Part shown: positions 34,458-46,809 of the stretch, one piece after another
How positions within the stretch are numbered: position 1 is the stretch's first letter
Layout: each line of letters begins with the position of its first letter
From: Azonexus hydrophilus DSM 23864
GTDB lineage: Bacteria > Pseudomonadota > Gammaproteobacteria > Burkholderiales > Rhodocyclaceae
Length of the DNA stretch: 64,000 nucleotides
Reading direction: 5' to 3'
NCBI RefSeq assembly: GCF_000429605.1
Contig: NZ_AUCE01000013.1
Location: 162,485-226,484, forward strand
Program-made: the position numbers and the translations under genes
Notes under the pieces: model-generated
What the model saw: only the letters and a program-made list of their open reading frames with translations
Told to the model about the DNA's origin: nothing
The model's database searches: none

Positions 34458-35338
34458 ACCCCGACAACCCGCTGTCCGGTTTTGTCGACGCCGCTCAGGT
34501 CGGGCGGCGGTTTTCGCGTATTGCCGGCGTCTATGACCGGGGCGATTTTTTCGCCCGCGAAGTCGACCGCCGGATGCAGGAGCGCCTGGATTACGTTCGC
34601 CTGACCCCGAGGCGCATCGTCGATCTCGGCTGTAGCCGGGGGGCGAGCCTGGCTGGTCTGGCTGCGCGTTTTCCTGCTGCCGAAGTGCTCGCTCTGGACA
34701 ACTCCCAAGCGATGCTGGTCGCCGGCCGTGAGCCGCGTCCCGGCTGGCAGCGCCTGCTCGGCCTGGGCCGGCGGGATGGGCAACGCATTTGCGGCGATGT
34801 CGAGCGCTTGCCCCTGGCTGGCGGTTGCGCCGGTTTGCTGTGGTCGAATCTGGTCCTGCACTGGCTCGACAATCCTCTGCCGGCGCTGGCCGAAGCGCAT
34901 CGCGTGCTGGAAGTCGGCGGCCTGCTGATGTTCTCGACGCTGGGGCCGGATACGCTGCACGAGTTGCGGTCAGCGTTCAGTGACGGCTATGCCCATACCC
35001 AGCGCTTCACCGACATGCACGATCTGGGCGACATGCTGGTCGAGTGTGGTTTCTCCGACCCGGTGATGGACATGGAAGTGATCACGCTGACTTACGACAG
35101 CGTTGACGCGCTGTTTGCCGAATTGCGTGCGGCGGGTTCTGCGTGCGCGATGAAGGCGCGCCGTCATGGCCTGACCCCGCCCGGCCGACTGGCGGCGATG
35201 CGCCAGGCCTACGAGCGCCTGCGCAGCGACGGTCGTCTGCCGGCGACCTTCGAGGTCATCTACGGCCATGCCTGGAAGGCGCCGCCGAGACAGACGGCCG
35301 ACGGTCGTGCCATCATCCGTTTCGAACGCGGACGTTAA
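34454..35338 (+). CDS. bioC: malonyl-ACP O-methyltransferase BioC
   Basis: A 294-residue class I SAM methyltransferase that masks malonyl-ACP so pimeloyl precursors can be built. SAM motif [41 protein letters not shown] at the N-terminus, [20 protein letters not shown] and [16 protein letters not shown] are BioC hallmarks. The start is TTG at 34454, embedded in the bioB stop (TTGA), implying coupled translation and probably low expression. Confidence 0.92.
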   Translation: MNPDNPLSGFVDAAQVGRRFSRIAGVYDRGDFFAREVDRRMQERLDYVRLTPRRIVDLGCSRGASLAGLAARFPAAEVLALDNSQAMLVAGREPRPGWQRLLGLGRRDGQRICGDVERLPLAGGCAGLLWSNLVLHWLDNPLPALAEAHRVLEVGGLLMFSTLGPDTLHELRSAFSDGYAHTQRFTDMHDLGDMLVECGFSDPVMDMEVITLTYDSVDALFAELRAAGSACAMKARRHGLTPPGRLAAMRQAYERLRSDGRLPATFEVIYGHAWKAPPRQTADGRAIIRFERGR

Positions 35339-35988
35339 TCCGGCCGTTTACGGAAGAACTTGACGGCCTGGACCTGTGTCGTGCGGGGGGCTGGGATGGC
35401 CCGCTGCTTGCGGTTCTGCACCCGCCACCACAGCAGCAGGCCGGTCAGTACGGCGTAGGCCAGCGGCTGGGCAATTTCAGTGATCTTGCTCAGCCAGAGG
35501 AAATGCAGGCAGGCGAGGATGGCGATCAGGTAGATGCTGCGATGCAGTTCCTGCCAGCGTTTGCCGCCCAGCCGGCGGACCGCCCAGGCATTCGAGGTCA
35601 GGGCCAGCGGCACGAGCAGCGCGAAAGCGGCAAAACCGATGCTGATGAAGGGGCGCTTCAGGATGTCGCGGGCAATCGCCTGGGCCGAGAAGTCATGGTC
35701 GAAGCCGACGAACGACAACAGGTGCAGGCAGGCATAGGTAAACGTGAATAGTCCCAGCATCCGGCGCAGGCGCAACAGCCAGTGCTGGCTGGTGATGGCA
35801 CGCAACGGCGACGCGCTCAGTGTCAGCAGCAGGAAGTTGAGTGTCCAGAGGCCGGTATAGCGTTGCACCGTCTCGACCGGATTGGCGCCCAGGGCGTCGC
35901 TAGCGGCGAGCCATGCCAGCCAGGCCAGGGGAAGGGTCGAGGCGAAGAAGACCAAGGCTCTGGCCGTGGTGATGATTTTCTGGTGCAT
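35335..35988 (-). CDS. msrQ: heme-containing membrane subunit MsrQ
   Basis: A 217-residue, about six-helix membrane protein of the MsrQ/YedZ family that passes quinol electrons to periplasmic MsrP for repair of methionine sulfoxide. Family segments: TGLWTLNFLLLTLSASPLR, RRMLGLFTFTYACLHLLSFV (heme-ligand His) and WQELHRSIYLIAILACLHFL (His ligands). Starts two bases after the msrP stop and converges with bioC (4-base stop overlap). Confidence 0.95.
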   Translation of the reverse strand: MHQKIITTARALVFFASTLPLAWLAWLAASDALGANPVETVQRYTGLWTLNFLLLTLSASPLRAITSQHWLLRLRRMLGLFTFTYACLHLLSFVGFDHDFSAQAIARDILKRPFISIGFAAFALLVPLALTSNAWAVRRLGGKRWQELHRSIYLIAILACLHFLWLSKITEIAQPLAYAVLTGLLLWWRVQNRKQRAIPAPRTTQVQAVKFFRKRPD

Positions 35989-35990
35989 GC

Positions 35991-36914
<924 letters not shown>

Positions 36915-36967
36915 CGCGTTCTCCCTGTGACTGGTAGTGAGGTGAGACCCGTTTGGCCGGGCTGGGT

Positions 36968-37816
36968 TCAGTCACGCAGACTGAGTGCGAGCCGCAGATC
37001 ACCGATGTCCTCTTCGGCTTCCTCGACCAGGTCGAGATAGCGGGCGCGGTCGGCGTCGCGCAGCTCACGGGTTTCCGGGGCGATATCCTTGCCCATCCAC
37101 TCCTTGTCGCCACCGGCCAGCAGGTTGGCAAAATAGAGTACGTCGCGCACGGTGCAGGGGGCCTCGACATTCTGCAGGCGGTCGTGATCGCGGATGGCTT
37201 CGGTGATTCTCTCGGGGATACCCAGGGCATGCAACAGGCTTTCGCCGATCCCTTCGTGCCAGCCGACCAGCAACTCGAGCATGGCTTCGCGATTGTTGCG
37301 GTATTCGGGGTATTCGGTGGCCCGGTAGAGCAGGTAGAAGACGCCGATGTCGTGCACCAGGCCGGCCATCATTGCATCATCCGGGTTGATCCGGCCGAGG
37401 CGGCGGGCCAGCACCCGGGCGATGGCGGCGACGTGAATCGAGTGGGCCCAGGCGTTATGGGCAATGTTCTCGTAATTGGCCAGATTGCGCGACTTCAGCA
37501 TCTGGTCCATGGCGACCGCCAGGGAGATGGTGCGGACCGAGTCGAAGCCGATGCGGCTGATGGCCATCGCCAGGTCGCTGCTGACCTTGCCGGAGGGGTT
37601 GTAGCTGACCGAGTTGGCCAGGCGCAGCAATTTGCTGGAAATCAGCGGCTCGACGCCGACCACCTGGACGACTTTTTCCAGATTGGCGAATGGATCCTTG
37701 AGCGTGTTGCGCACGAGCAGCGCCGCATCCAGGCAGGTCGGGAAATTGACATCGCCGGACAGTTCGCGGGCGATGTCCTCCAGGATGCGGAAGTGAATGC
37801 TGTCGTGCGCGCTCAT
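36968..37816 (-). CDS. HDOD-domain protein
   Basis: A 282-residue protein. The HDOD domain (about 20-215) includes VEPLISSKLLRLANSVSY and the HD-like MMAGLVHDIGVFYLLYR. Such proteins act in signalling without proven enzymatic activity. TTG 37822 would overlap the stop of the upstream CBS gene; ATG 37816 leaves a 2-base gap and is preferred. The CBS-HDOD pairing suggests a common regulatory unit sensing adenine nucleotides or similar ligands (inference). Confidence 0.88.
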   Translation of the reverse strand: MSAHDSIHFRILEDIARELSGDVNFPTCLDAALLVRNTLKDPFANLEKVVQVVGVEPLISSKLLRLANSVSYNPSGKVSSDLAMAISRIGFDSVRTISLAVAMDQMLKSRNLANYENIAHNAWAHSIHVAAIARVLARRLGRINPDDAMMAGLVHDIGVFYLLYRATEYPEYRNNREAMLELLVGWHEGIGESLLHALGIPERITEAIRDHDRLQNVEAPCTVRDVLYFANLLAGGDKEWMGKDIAPETRELRDADRARYLDLVEEAEEDIGDLRLALSLRD

Positions 37817-37818
37817 GG

Positions 37819-38250
37819 TCAACTGGCGATGTAACGCTCGAGTTCCTCGATCAGGAATTGCTGGGCGCTGATGGTTTCCTTGACCAGGTCGCCGATCGAC
37901 AGGATGCCGAGGACCTGGCCCTGATCATCGAGTACCGGCAGGTGGCGGAAACGCTTTTCCGTCATCAGCGACATGCACTCCTCAAGGGTCGCCTGCAGAC
38001 CGACATAGGCAACCCGAGAACTCATCAGGTCTCGGACCGGGGTTTCCTTGGACGAGCGGTGGTTGCGAATCTGCTTGCGGGCATAGTCGCGCTCCGAAAA
38101 AATGCCGACCAGCTTGCCTTCCTGCAGTACCAGCAGGGCGCCGACGTTGTGCTCGGCCATGACGCAGAGCGCCTGGTAAACAGTGTCGTCGGGTGCGGTG
38201 ACGGCCAGCGGGGCGGTTTTTTCCGCCAGGAGTTGCTTGAGTGTCTTCAT
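37819..38250 (-). CDS. stand-alone CBS-domain pair protein
   Basis: A 143-residue protein that is just two tandem CBS motifs (about 8-65 and 75-130): APDDTVYQALCVMAEHNVGAL / LVGIFSERDYARK and LEECMSLMTEKRFRHLPVLD / VLGILSIGDLVKE. Such pairs bind AMP/ATP or SAM and regulate partners. ATG 38250 is preceded by GGAGAC. Coupled to the HDOD gene downstream. Confidence 0.93.
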   Translation of the reverse strand: MKTLKQLLAEKTAPLAVTAPDDTVYQALCVMAEHNVGALLVLQEGKLVGIFSERDYARKQIRNHRSSKETPVRDLMSSRVAYVGLQATLEECMSLMTEKRFRHLPVLDDQGQVLGILSIGDLVKETISAQQFLIEELERYIAS

Positions 38251-38300
38251 GTTCGGTCTCCGCGTTTTTGTTGGTGGTAACGACAGTCTAAACGCGGTCG

Positions 38301-38349
38301 TCAGAAAGAACAAAGGCAGCCCGCAGGCTGCCCTGTGCTTGCTTTCTGA
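38301..38349 (-). terminator. terminator of cytochrome c4 gene
   Basis: GGCAGCC (38315-38321) / GGCTGCC (38326-38332), loop CGCA, flanked by an outer pair TCAGAAAG (38301-38308) / CTTTCTGA (38342-38349). Reading the minus strand, the inner stem is followed by TTTGTTCTTTC. Fits termination of the cytochrome gene just downstream of its stop. Confidence 0.7.
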
Positions 38350-38355
38350 CGAGGC

Positions 38356-38991
38356 TCAGCGCAGGCCGGCAGCGTAGTCGGCGACGGCCTTGATTTCGAC
38401 GTCGGACAACTTCGCGGCAATCATGCGCATCATTTTTTCCGGGTCGTTGGCGCGTTCCTCGGCGCGGAAAGCCTTCAGCTGGGCTTCGGTGTATTCGGCA
38501 AACTGGCCGGCCAGGCGAGGGTACTGGGCCGGCAGGCCGGCACCGGCCGGGCCGTGGCAGCCGGCGCAGGCCGGAATGCCCTTCTTGAAGTCACCCTGGC
38601 GCCACAGTTTCTTGCCCAGGGCAATGCTGGCTTCGTTCTTGGCTGCTTCCGGTTTGAGCTTCTGGCTGGCGTACCAGGCAGCGACGTTGCGCTTGTCTTC
38701 GTCGGTCAGCGCGGCAACCATGCCGGCCATGATGGCGTTGTCACGCGCCGCGGGCTTGTCATCAACCGCCTGGAAGTTGACCAGTTGCTTGTAGATGTAC
38801 TGTTCGATCTGGCCGGCCAGATGCGGGTTGGCCGAGCTTGCACTGTTGCCATCGACGCCGTGGCAGGCAACGCAGATCGATTCTGCGACGAGCTTGCCCT
38901 TGGCCGGGTCGGCCTTGGCGGATGCCTGGTCGGCAGCGTGGGTGACGAAACTGGTGGCAAACAGGATTGCCATTGCCGCGGTACGAATCAT
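38356..38991 (-). CDS. diheme cytochrome c4-type protein
   Basis: A 211-residue periplasmic c-type cytochrome. Signal peptide [19 protein letters not shown], then two class I heme domains with CVACH (Cys40/Cys43) and CAGCH (Cys142/Cys145); distal Met candidates occur in MAGMVAAL and KMMRM. The duplicated layout is that of cytochrome c4, an electron donor to terminal oxidases. AGGAGT precedes ATG 38991. Divergent from engB. Confidence 0.94.
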   Translation of the reverse strand: MIRTAAMAILFATSFVTHAADQASAKADPAKGKLVAESICVACHGVDGNSASSANPHLAGQIEQYIYKQLVNFQAVDDKPAARDNAIMAGMVAALTDEDKRNVAAWYASQKLKPEAAKNEASIALGKKLWRQGDFKKGIPACAGCHGPAGAGLPAQYPRLAGQFAEYTEAQLKAFRAEERANDPEKMMRMIAAKLSDVEIKAVADYAAGLR

Positions 38992-39099
38992 TTTCGAACT
39001 CCTAGTGCGCATGAATGGGCGCTTTGGCCGGAACGGAAGTTACAAACCTGTTATTCTATATCAGTTTCCCTTCACCTAGGCGGGTCTTCCGCGTTTTTT

Positions 39100-39798
39100 A
39101 TGCCTCTCTTCCAGAACGCGATTTTCCATACGACCGTTGCCAATCTGCGTGATCTTCCCGACGATGCGATCAGCGAAGTGGCCTTCGCCGGGCGGTCGAA
39201 TGCCGGAAAATCATCGGCAATCAACACGCTCGCCGGCCGGGTCCGCCTCGCCTTCGTCAGCAAGACGCCGGGGCGGACGCAGCATCTGAATTATTTCACG
39301 CTGGCGGCCGGCAAGTATTTCGTCGACCTTCCCGGCTATGGCTATGCCAAGGCGCCAGAAGAGATTCGCACGCAATGGGAGGGGCTGATCGGTCCCTATC
39401 TCAGCCGGCGTGGCCCCCTGGTCGGGCTGGTGGTGATCATGGATTGCCGCCGGCCGTTTACCGATCTCGATCGCAACCTGATCGACTGGTTCCGGCCGAC
39501 CGGCCGGCCGATCCACATCCTGCTGTCGAAGGCCGACAAGTTGTCGCGTCAGGACCAGACCAAGGTGCTGCGTGCGGTCAAGGCGGAGCTGGCGAGCTGG
39601 GGGGAAGGGGCGTACAGCGTACAGCTCTTCTCCAGCCTGAAGAAAACCGGTGTCGAGGAGGCGGAAGCGGTGCTCGCCGGCTGGCTGGGCATTGAATTGC
39701 CGCCAAAAAAGGCGCCGGAAAAGAAAGGGCCCCCGGATAAGGGGAGTCCGGGGGCCAAAATGCCTCAACGTGGTCAAGGCACCCGCTCAGGGAGGTGA
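39100..39798 (+). CDS. engB: ribosome-biogenesis GTP-binding protein EngB/YsxC
   Basis: A 232-residue GTPase needed for 50S assembly. G1 GRSNAGKSS (31-39), Thr of G2 in [12 protein letters not shown]3 DLPGYGYA, G4 SKADKL and a G5-like SSLKKTG. Beyond about residue 200 it has a Lys/Pro/Gly-rich tail ([14 protein letters not shown]...TRSGR), longer than E. coli's, whose codons form a strong hairpin (39728-39756). Divergent from cytochrome c4. Confidence 0.95.
   Translation: MPLFQNAIFHTTVANLRDLPDDAISEVAFAGRSNAGKSSAINTLAGRVRLAFVSKTPGRTQHLNYFTLAAGKYFVDLPGYGYAKAPEEIRTQWEGLIGPYLSRRGPLVGLVVIMDCRRPFTDLDRNLIDWFRPTGRPIHILLSKADKLSRQDQTKVLRAVKAELASWGEGAYSVQLFSSLKKTGVEEAEAVLAGWLGIELPPKKAPEKKGPPDKGSPGAKMPQRGQGTRSGR
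39728..39756. repeat. 10-bp perfect hairpin within the engB 3' coding end
   Basis: GGCCCCCGGA (39728-39737) pairs with TCCGGGGGCC (39747-39756), 9-base loop. The + strand is followed by AAAATG; the minus strand by CTTTCTTTTCC, terminator-like. There is no minus-strand gene to terminate, so the role is open: mRNA 3' stability, antisense termination, or chance in a GC-rich tail. Confidence 0.6.
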
Positions 39799-39833
39799 AG
39801 CGGGAGACAGCGCGTGCCATCTTGTGCATGTGA

Positions 39834-40898
<1,065 letters not shown>

Positions 40899-40920
40899 TC
40901 CGGCGCTGAAAGGAAGCAAA

Positions 40921-40950
40921 AAGGGCGGCCGACGGGCCGCCCTTGGCGTT
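40921..40950. terminator. bidirectional terminator between hemB and slmA
   Basis: AAGGGCGGCC (40921-40930) / GGCCGCCCTT (40935-40944), loop GACG; AAAA before the stem gives a T-tract on the minus strand (TTTGCTTCC), while GGCGTTT follows on the plus strand. Probably ends slmA and, more weakly, hemB transcripts. Confidence 0.7.
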
Positions 40951-41552
40951 TACGCGTCGCCGGCCTGCGACAGGCAGGCGAAGTAGAGCATCGGCCATTG
41001 CTGCGGCCATTGCGCCAGCGGCTCGCGGCTGAAGCCGGAGCGGGCGTATTGTTCCCAGCGGCCGACGACGTAGCAGCGCAACAGGTTGGCCAGCGCCCCG
41101 AAATCGGCGTCGGCCTTGAACTTTTCCTGGGTCGCGGCGATGCGCAGGGCCTGCTTGAGCGCTGCCTCGACCTTGTCGAGCAGCGCGTTGATGCGCAGTT
41201 GCAGGCGTTCGTTCTCGTTGACCAGCGCGTCGCCGATCAGTACCCGGGTCATGCCGCGGTTCTTCTGGGCGAAGTTGAGCAGCAGGCCGAGGATCAGTTC
41301 GATCTGGCGGAAACCGCGCTCTTCCTCACCGGTGATCTGGTTGATGACGCCGAACAGGCTCTGCTCGATGAACTCGATCAGCCCTTCGAACATCTGTGCC
41401 TTGCTGGCGAAGTGGCGGTAGAGCGCAGCTTCTGAACATTCCAGCTTGCCGGCCAGGGCGGCGGTGGTGATCTTTTCCCCTTTCGGGGTTTCCAGCATTT
41501 CAGCCAGGGTTTGCAGGATCTGCAGGCGGCGTTCGCCCGGTTTGGTCGCCAT
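40950..41552 (-). CDS. slmA: nucleoid occlusion factor SlmA (TetR family)
   Basis: A 200-residue TetR-like DNA-binding protein that blocks FtsZ assembly over the nucleoid. HTH region TTAALAGKLECSEAALYRHFASKAQMFEGLIEFI and the C-terminal LLRCYVVGRWEQYARSGFSR and PLAQWPQQWPML segments match SlmA. ATG 41552 (MATKPGERR) preferred; the frame extends 42 residues upstream across the neighbouring gene end. Followed downstream by a bidirectional terminator. Confidence 0.94.
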   Translation of the reverse strand: MATKPGERRLQILQTLAEMLETPKGEKITTAALAGKLECSEAALYRHFASKAQMFEGLIEFIEQSLFGVINQITGEEERGFRQIELILGLLLNFAQKNRGMTRVLIGDALVNENERLQLRINALLDKVEAALKQALRIAATQEKFKADADFGALANLLRCYVVGRWEQYARSGFSREPLAQWPQQWPMLYFACLSQAGDA

Positions 41553-41587
41553 CGATGTTGTCCCTCGAAGAATTTTTTGTGCCCGGA

Positions 41588-42229
41588 TTATAGACGAGCG
41601 CAGCGTTGCGGCAATTGCAGCACCGAGGAAACCTGGACGTCGACGTAGGGCGAACGGCGAGAGCCAGCGCTCACCCACACGGTTTTCATGCCGAGCTTGC
41701 GGGCGGTGACGAGGTTGGCCAGGCTGTCCTCGACCATGATGCAGCGGTGTGGGTCGAGGCGTTCGGCGCGCAGCAGCGTGCGGAAGCCCTGTGGCATCGG
41801 CTTGGGCCGGAATTTCAGGCTCTCAACCGTGTAGACCGCAGCAAAGTGACGGGCCAGTCCGGTCAGTTCAAGGACCGCCTCGGCGTAAGCGCGCGGCGCG
41901 TTGGAGAATAGGATCTTGCGTCCGGGTAGGCGCCTGAGCGTGTGCAGCAGCGGTTTCTCGAACACCAGCATGCGGGCAAGGTCGGGAAACTGGTGGGTTT
42001 CGTGCAGGAAATGATGCGGATCGATTGCGTGGTGGCGGATCAGCCCGAGCAGGGTTGCGCCGTAGCGCTGCCAGTAATCCTGGCGCAGCCGGTTGGCGGC
42101 ATTTTCGTCGAGGCCGAGGTGGCGCACGATGTACTCGCGCATCGCCCGGTTGATGTGCGGGAAAATGTGCGGGGAGGCGTTGTGCAGCGTGTTGTCGAGA
42201 TCGAACAACCAGACGCGTTCCCCGCGCAT
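41588..42229 (-). CDS. HAD-family pyrimidine 5'-nucleotidase
   Basis: A 213-residue haloacid dehalogenase-superfamily hydrolase: motif I FDLDNTLHN, motif II LFSNAPRAYAE, motif III Lys in LKFRPKPMPQGF and motif IV MVEDSLANLVTAR. The Sdt1/YjjG-type pyrimidine 5'-nucleotidase assignment rests on this layout and on its common position between argB and slmA in Betaproteobacteria. argB's stop lies 3 bases downstream, so argB-nucleotidase-slmA run in the same direction. Confidence 0.88.
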   Translation of the reverse strand: MRGERVWLFDLDNTLHNASPHIFPHINRAMREYIVRHLGLDENAANRLRQDYWQRYGATLLGLIRHHAIDPHHFLHETHQFPDLARMLVFEKPLLHTLRRLPGRKILFSNAPRAYAEAVLELTGLARHFAAVYTVESLKFRPKPMPQGFRTLLRAERLDPHRCIMVEDSLANLVTARKLGMKTVWVSAGSRRSPYVDVQVSSVLQLPQRCARL

Positions 42230-42232
42230 GGT

Positions 42233-43168
<936 letters not shown>

Positions 43169-43636
43169 CTACGGTGTCGGGCCTGGCGCCTTGCTCATTG
43201 CCAGAACAGAGAGCAAGCGGATGGCATCCCGGTTGCTCCATGAGAAGCAGCGTTCGGCAGCTTCCTCCCAGGGCAGCCAGCAGTGGGCGCGATGCTCGTC
43301 GGGGGCGGTGGCGATGGCGATGCGCCCGGGCAGCTCGAGCGCGAATACCCGCTCGGTGTTGTGGGTGGTGCCGGGGGCGTAGCGATGGCGCCAGCTGGCG
43401 AAGATCTCGTAGGTGTTTTCAATGCGCCAGTCGCTGAGCGCATAGTGCTGGCAGTCAATGCCGGTTTCCTCGAGGACTTCGCGGCGGGCGGTGGCGAGCG
43501 GCGTTTCGTCGCCTTCGCGGCTGCCGGTGACCGACTGCCACAGGCCGGGCTGGCGGGCGCGTTCGAGCAGCAGGACTTCCAGTTCCCGGGTGTGGATGAC
43601 GACGAGGACGGATTCCGGCTGCTTGTAGGCCATCAC
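43169..43636 (-). CDS. nudB: dihydroneopterin triphosphate diphosphatase
   Basis: A 155-residue Nudix hydrolase acting early in folate synthesis. Nudix box GSREGDETPLATARREVLEETGI is clear, preceded by RARQPGLWQSVTG as in NudB. Ends with the operon from aspS; overlaps the barstar-like gene by 4 bases. Confidence 0.9.
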   Translation of the reverse strand: MMAYKQPESVLVVIHTRELEVLLLERARQPGLWQSVTGSREGDETPLATARREVLEETGIDCQHYALSDWRIENTYEIFASWRHRYAPGTTHNTERVFALELPGRIAIATAPDEHRAHCWLPWEEAAERCFSWSNRDAIRLLSVLAMSKAPGPTP

Positions 43637-43998
43637 GTGCCGGGCCAGAGCGGCAGGTCGGCGGCGACGTCGAGCCAGATGGTCAGCGGCGCCTCGGCTT
43701 CGGCACGGGCCTCGCAGGCGGCACGCAGGACCTCGACGAGCACGACGAAATGATCCGGGTGGCGCTGGGCGTAGGTGTTCAGGCCGTGCAGATGAATCCG
43801 CGCCGGGATATCCGGGTCGCTCAGGCAGTCGAAGAGGGCGTCGAAATTGGCGCCGTACCAGTCGGGAAAACTCAGCGCCTTGCCCAGTTGCCGGAGCAGT
43901 TCAGCAGTTTTTGTGCATTTTCCCAGGTCGACCGTGACATCCGCCGTTGGCGTCTGGCCGCCGGCGAGCTGGAAAACGCCGTGCATGGCTGGCTTCAT
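43633..43998 (-). CDS. barstar-family ribonuclease inhibitor
   Basis: A 121-residue cytosolic protein of the barstar fold. The barnase-contacting helix reads FPDWYGANFDALFDCLSD; Asp53 and Asp57 correspond to barstar Asp35 and Asp39. Its start overlaps the stop of the upstream barnase-like gene by 4 bases, so inhibitor and enzyme are translated as a coupled pair. It should protect the cytoplasm from the neighbouring RNase (established for barnase/barstar; inferred here). Confidence 0.92.
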   Translation of the reverse strand: MKPAMHGVFQLAGGQTPTADVTVDLGKCTKTAELLRQLGKALSFPDWYGANFDALFDCLSDPDIPARIHLHGLNTYAQRHPDHFVVLVEVLRAACEARAEAEAPLTIWLDVAADLPLWPGT

Positions 43999-44357
43999 GG
44001 CGACTCCCGGATGCGCCGGAAGGACTTGTAGTGGTCTTCCGTGTAGTAGTACTCGGCTTCCTTGCCGGCGACGATGCGCTTCGGGCCGCGGTCCTTGCGG
44101 CCGGGCGTCTTCACCGTGTATTCGCGGTAGTAGCCGCGCGGCTGCAGCGGCAGCAGCTTTTCGAAATTATTGAAGACGATGCCGTCGCGCTGGTACGGGA
44201 ACGGGCCGCCCTGCTTGATCAGCGCCAGCGTCTCGCGAGCCTCGGGCGGCAGGCGGGCGACATCGATCGTCTGCCGGTCGCTGCTGGTGTTCCAGAAGGC
44301 AAAAGCGCTTCCGATCGCCAGCAGCAGGACGATCAGGAAGCGCTGCAGGTCACGCAT
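43995..44357 (-). CDS. exported barnase/RNase Sa-like guanyl-specific ribonuclease
   Basis: A 120-residue protein with an N-terminal signal or anchor (RFLIVLLLAIGSAFAFW) and a C-terminal N1/T1-type RNase domain. By comparison with barnase, the catalytic set is Glu79 (YYREYTVKTPG), Arg94 (GPKRIV) and His109 (TEDHYKSFRRIR), equivalent to Glu73, Arg87 and His102. The signal peptide implies export. Starts 3 bases after the aspS stop. Scavenging of external RNA or antagonism of neighbours are possible jobs. Confidence 0.92.
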   Translation of the reverse strand: MRDLQRFLIVLLLAIGSAFAFWNTSSDRQTIDVARLPPEARETLALIKQGGPFPYQRDGIVFNNFEKLLPLQPRGYYREYTVKTPGRKDRGPKRIVAGKEAEYYYTEDHYKSFRRIRESP

Positions 44358-44360
44358 GGT

Positions 44361-46160
44361 TTAGCCCTGGGTGATTTCGACCTGGGTTTCGACCTTCTGG
44401 CGCAGGCGAACGTGCAGTTCGCGCAACTGCTTCTCGTCGACCGCCGACGGGGCGTCGGTGAGCAGACACTGGGCGCGCTGGGTCTTGGGGAAGGCAATCA
44501 CGTCGCGGATCGACTCGGCGCCGGTCATCATGGTGACGATGCGATCCAGACCGAAGGCCAGGCCGCCGTGCGGCGGCGCGCCGTACTTCAGCGCGTCGAG
44601 CAGGAAGCCGAACTTGGCCTGCTGTTCTTCCGGGCCGATGTTGAGCGCAGCGAAAACCTTTTCCTGCACGTCGGCGCGGTGGATACGCACCGAACCGCCG
44701 CCCAGTTCCCAGCCGTTCAGCGCCAGGTCGTAGGCCTTGGCCAGGCACTTGCCCGGATCGGTGGCGAGGAATTCGAGGTGCTCGTCCTTCGGGCTGGTGA
44801 ACGGGTGGTGGCAGGCGGTCCAGCGCTTGGACTCGTCGTCGTACTCGAACATCGGGAAGTCGATGACCCACAGCGGCGCCCACTTGGCGCCGGTGACGAA
44901 GCCCTTTTCGTGGCCGATCTTGATGCGCAGCGCACCGAGGGCGTCGCTGACGATCTTGGCCTTGTCGGCGCCGAAGAAGATCAGGTCGCCGGACTGGGCG
45001 CCGGTGCGTTCGAGCACGGTACGCAGCGAGGCTTCGGAGAGGTTCTTGACGATCGGCGACTGCAGGCCGGTTTCATTGACCTGGGTGACGTCGTTGACCT
45101 TGATGTAGGCCAGGCCCTTGGCGCCGTAGATGCCGACGAACTTGGTGTACTCGTCGATCTCGCCGCGGGTCAGCGAGGCGCCGCCCGGAATGCGCATGGC
45201 GGCGATGCGGCCGCCTTCGCTGTTGGCGATGTTGGCGAAGACCTTGAAGGCGACATCCTTGAAGGCGTCGGCGACATCGACCAGTTCGAGGGTGACGCGC
45301 AGGTCCGGCTTGTCGGAGCCGAAGCGGCGCATGGCTTCGGCGTAGGTCATGCGCGGGAATTCCGGCAGGTCGACGTCGATGGCTTCCTTGAACACGCGGC
45401 GGATCAGCTGTTCCATCAGCGCGGTGATCTCGGCCTCGCTCATGAACGAGGTCTCGATATCGACCTGGGTGAATTCCGGCTGGCGGTCGGCGCGCAGGTC
45501 CTCGTCGCGGAAGCACTTGGTGATCTGGTAGTAGCGGTCGAAGCCGGCGACCATCAGCAACTGCTTGAACAGCTGCGGCGATTGCGGCAGGGCGAAGAAC
45601 TGGCCGGCATGGACGCGCGACGGAACCAAGTAGTCGCGCGCGCCTTCCGGCGTGGACTTGGTCAGCATCGGCGTTTCGACGTCGATGAAGCCGTTGTCGT
45701 CGAGGAAGCGGCGGAAAGCGCGGGCCGTCTTGTAGCGCAGCATCAGGTTGTTCTGCATCTGCGGACGCCGCAGGTCGATGACGCGGTGGGTCAGGCGGAC
45801 GTTCTCGGAGAGGTTTTCCTCGTCGAGCTGGAATGGCGGCGTAACCGAGGGATTCAGGACTTCGATTTCATGGCAGAGGATTTCGATCTCGCCGGAAGCC
45901 AGGTTGGCGTTGGTCGTGCCGGCCGGACGCGGACGCACCTTGCCGGTGATCTTCAGGCAGAATTCGTTGCGCACCGATTCGGCGATCTTGAAAGTGTCAG
46001 CACGATCCGGGTCGCAGACGACCTGGGCCAGGCCCTCGCGGTCGCGCAGGTCGATGAAGATGACGCCGCCGTGGTCGCGACGACGGTGGGCCCAGCCGCA
46101 CAGGGTGACGATCTGGCCGTCGAGGCCGGCGTTGAGTTGTCCGCAGTAATGGGTACGCAT
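44361..46160 (-). CDS. aspS: aspartyl-tRNA synthetase
   Basis: A 599-residue class IIb synthetase. N-terminal OB-fold anticodon domain ([30 protein letters not shown]), motif 2 [21 protein letters not shown], a bacterial GAD insertion (about 290-420) and motif 3 [16 protein letters not shown] 46160 chosen; the longer frame enters the upstream gene. Whether it is discriminating or also charges tRNA-Asn depends on genes outside this window. Confidence 0.98.
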   Translation of the reverse strand: MRTHYCGQLNAGLDGQIVTLCGWAHRRRDHGGVIFIDLRDREGLAQVVCDPDRADTFKIAESVRNEFCLKITGKVRPRPAGTTNANLASGEIEILCHEIEVLNPSVTPPFQLDEENLSENVRLTHRVIDLRRPQMQNNLMLRYKTARAFRRFLDDNGFIDVETPMLTKSTPEGARDYLVPSRVHAGQFFALPQSPQLFKQLLMVAGFDRYYQITKCFRDEDLRADRQPEFTQVDIETSFMSEAEITALMEQLIRRVFKEAIDVDLPEFPRMTYAEAMRRFGSDKPDLRVTLELVDVADAFKDVAFKVFANIANSEGGRIAAMRIPGGASLTRGEIDEYTKFVGIYGAKGLAYIKVNDVTQVNETGLQSPIVKNLSEASLRTVLERTGAQSGDLIFFGADKAKIVSDALGALRIKIGHEKGFVTGAKWAPLWVIDFPMFEYDDESKRWTACHHPFTSPKDEHLEFLATDPGKCLAKAYDLALNGWELGGGSVRIHRADVQEKVFAALNIGPEEQQAKFGFLLDALKYGAPPHGGLAFGLDRIVTMMTGAESIRDVIAFPKTQRAQCLLTDAPSAVDEKQLRELHVRLRQKVETQVEITQG

Positions 46161-46179
46161 GGAGATTCCGTGGGGTTGC

Positions 46180-46809
46180 TTAAGTAGGGGTAACGATACG
46201 GGCACGCGGCGGTGGCGCCACGACACCCATCGAGATGATGTATTTGAGGGCTTCGTCGACCGTCATGTCGAGTTCGACGACATCAGCCCTTGGCATCATC
46301 AGGAAAAAGCCCGAGGTGGGATTCGGTGTGGTCGGGACATAGACGCTGACATAGTCACCGTCGAGGTGATTCTTGATGTCGCCGCCGGGTCGGCCGGTCA
46401 GGAAGGCGATGGTCCAGGCACCATGACGCGGGTACTGGACCAGCAGGGCTTTGCGGAAGGCATTGCCGTTTGGTGCGAACAGCGTGTCGGAAACCTGCTT
46501 GACCGCCTTGTAGACCGAGTTGACTACAGGAATGCGGGAGAGCAGGGCATTCCACCAGCGGACCAGCTTTTCGCCGATGAAGTTGGCGGCGAGCAGGCCG
46601 GTAAACAGGATGATCGCCAGGGTCAGCAGGGCGCCGACCCCGGGAATGGAGAAGCCGAAGAGGTTGCGCGGATGCAGGACTTCCGGCAACAGGTGTAGTG
46701 TCTGATCAAGCGTATTGACGATGACCGACAGGACCCAGGCCGTGATGACCAGCGGGACCCAGATCAACAGTCCGGTGATGAAATAGCGCTTGATCAGCTG
46801 GCCACGCAC
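46180..46809 (-). CDS. DUF502 membrane protein
   Basis: A 209-residue protein with two N-terminal membrane helices (about 9-30 and 58-80) and the DUF502 body: [40 protein letters not shown] and [20 protein letters not shown]. Function in bacteria unknown. Overlaps the FmdB-like gene by 16 bases and precedes aspS on the same strand, a gene order often seen in Betaproteobacteria. Confidence 0.9.
   Translation of the reverse strand: MRGQLIKRYFITGLLIWVPLVITAWVLSVIVNTLDQTLHLLPEVLHPRNLFGFSIPGVGALLTLAIILFTGLLAANFIGEKLVRWWNALLSRIPVVNSVYKAVKQVSDTLFAPNGNAFRKALLVQYPRHGAWTIAFLTGRPGGDIKNHLDGDYVSVYVPTTPNPTSGFFLMMPRADVVELDMTVDEALKYIISMGVVAPPPRARIVTPT

Noticed and set aside
43947..46187. 746-codon open frame opposite aspS
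   Set aside because: Antisense shadow: repetitive Gln/Glu/Val/Asp composition and exact coverage of aspS, the RNase and part of the barstar gene. No start signal.
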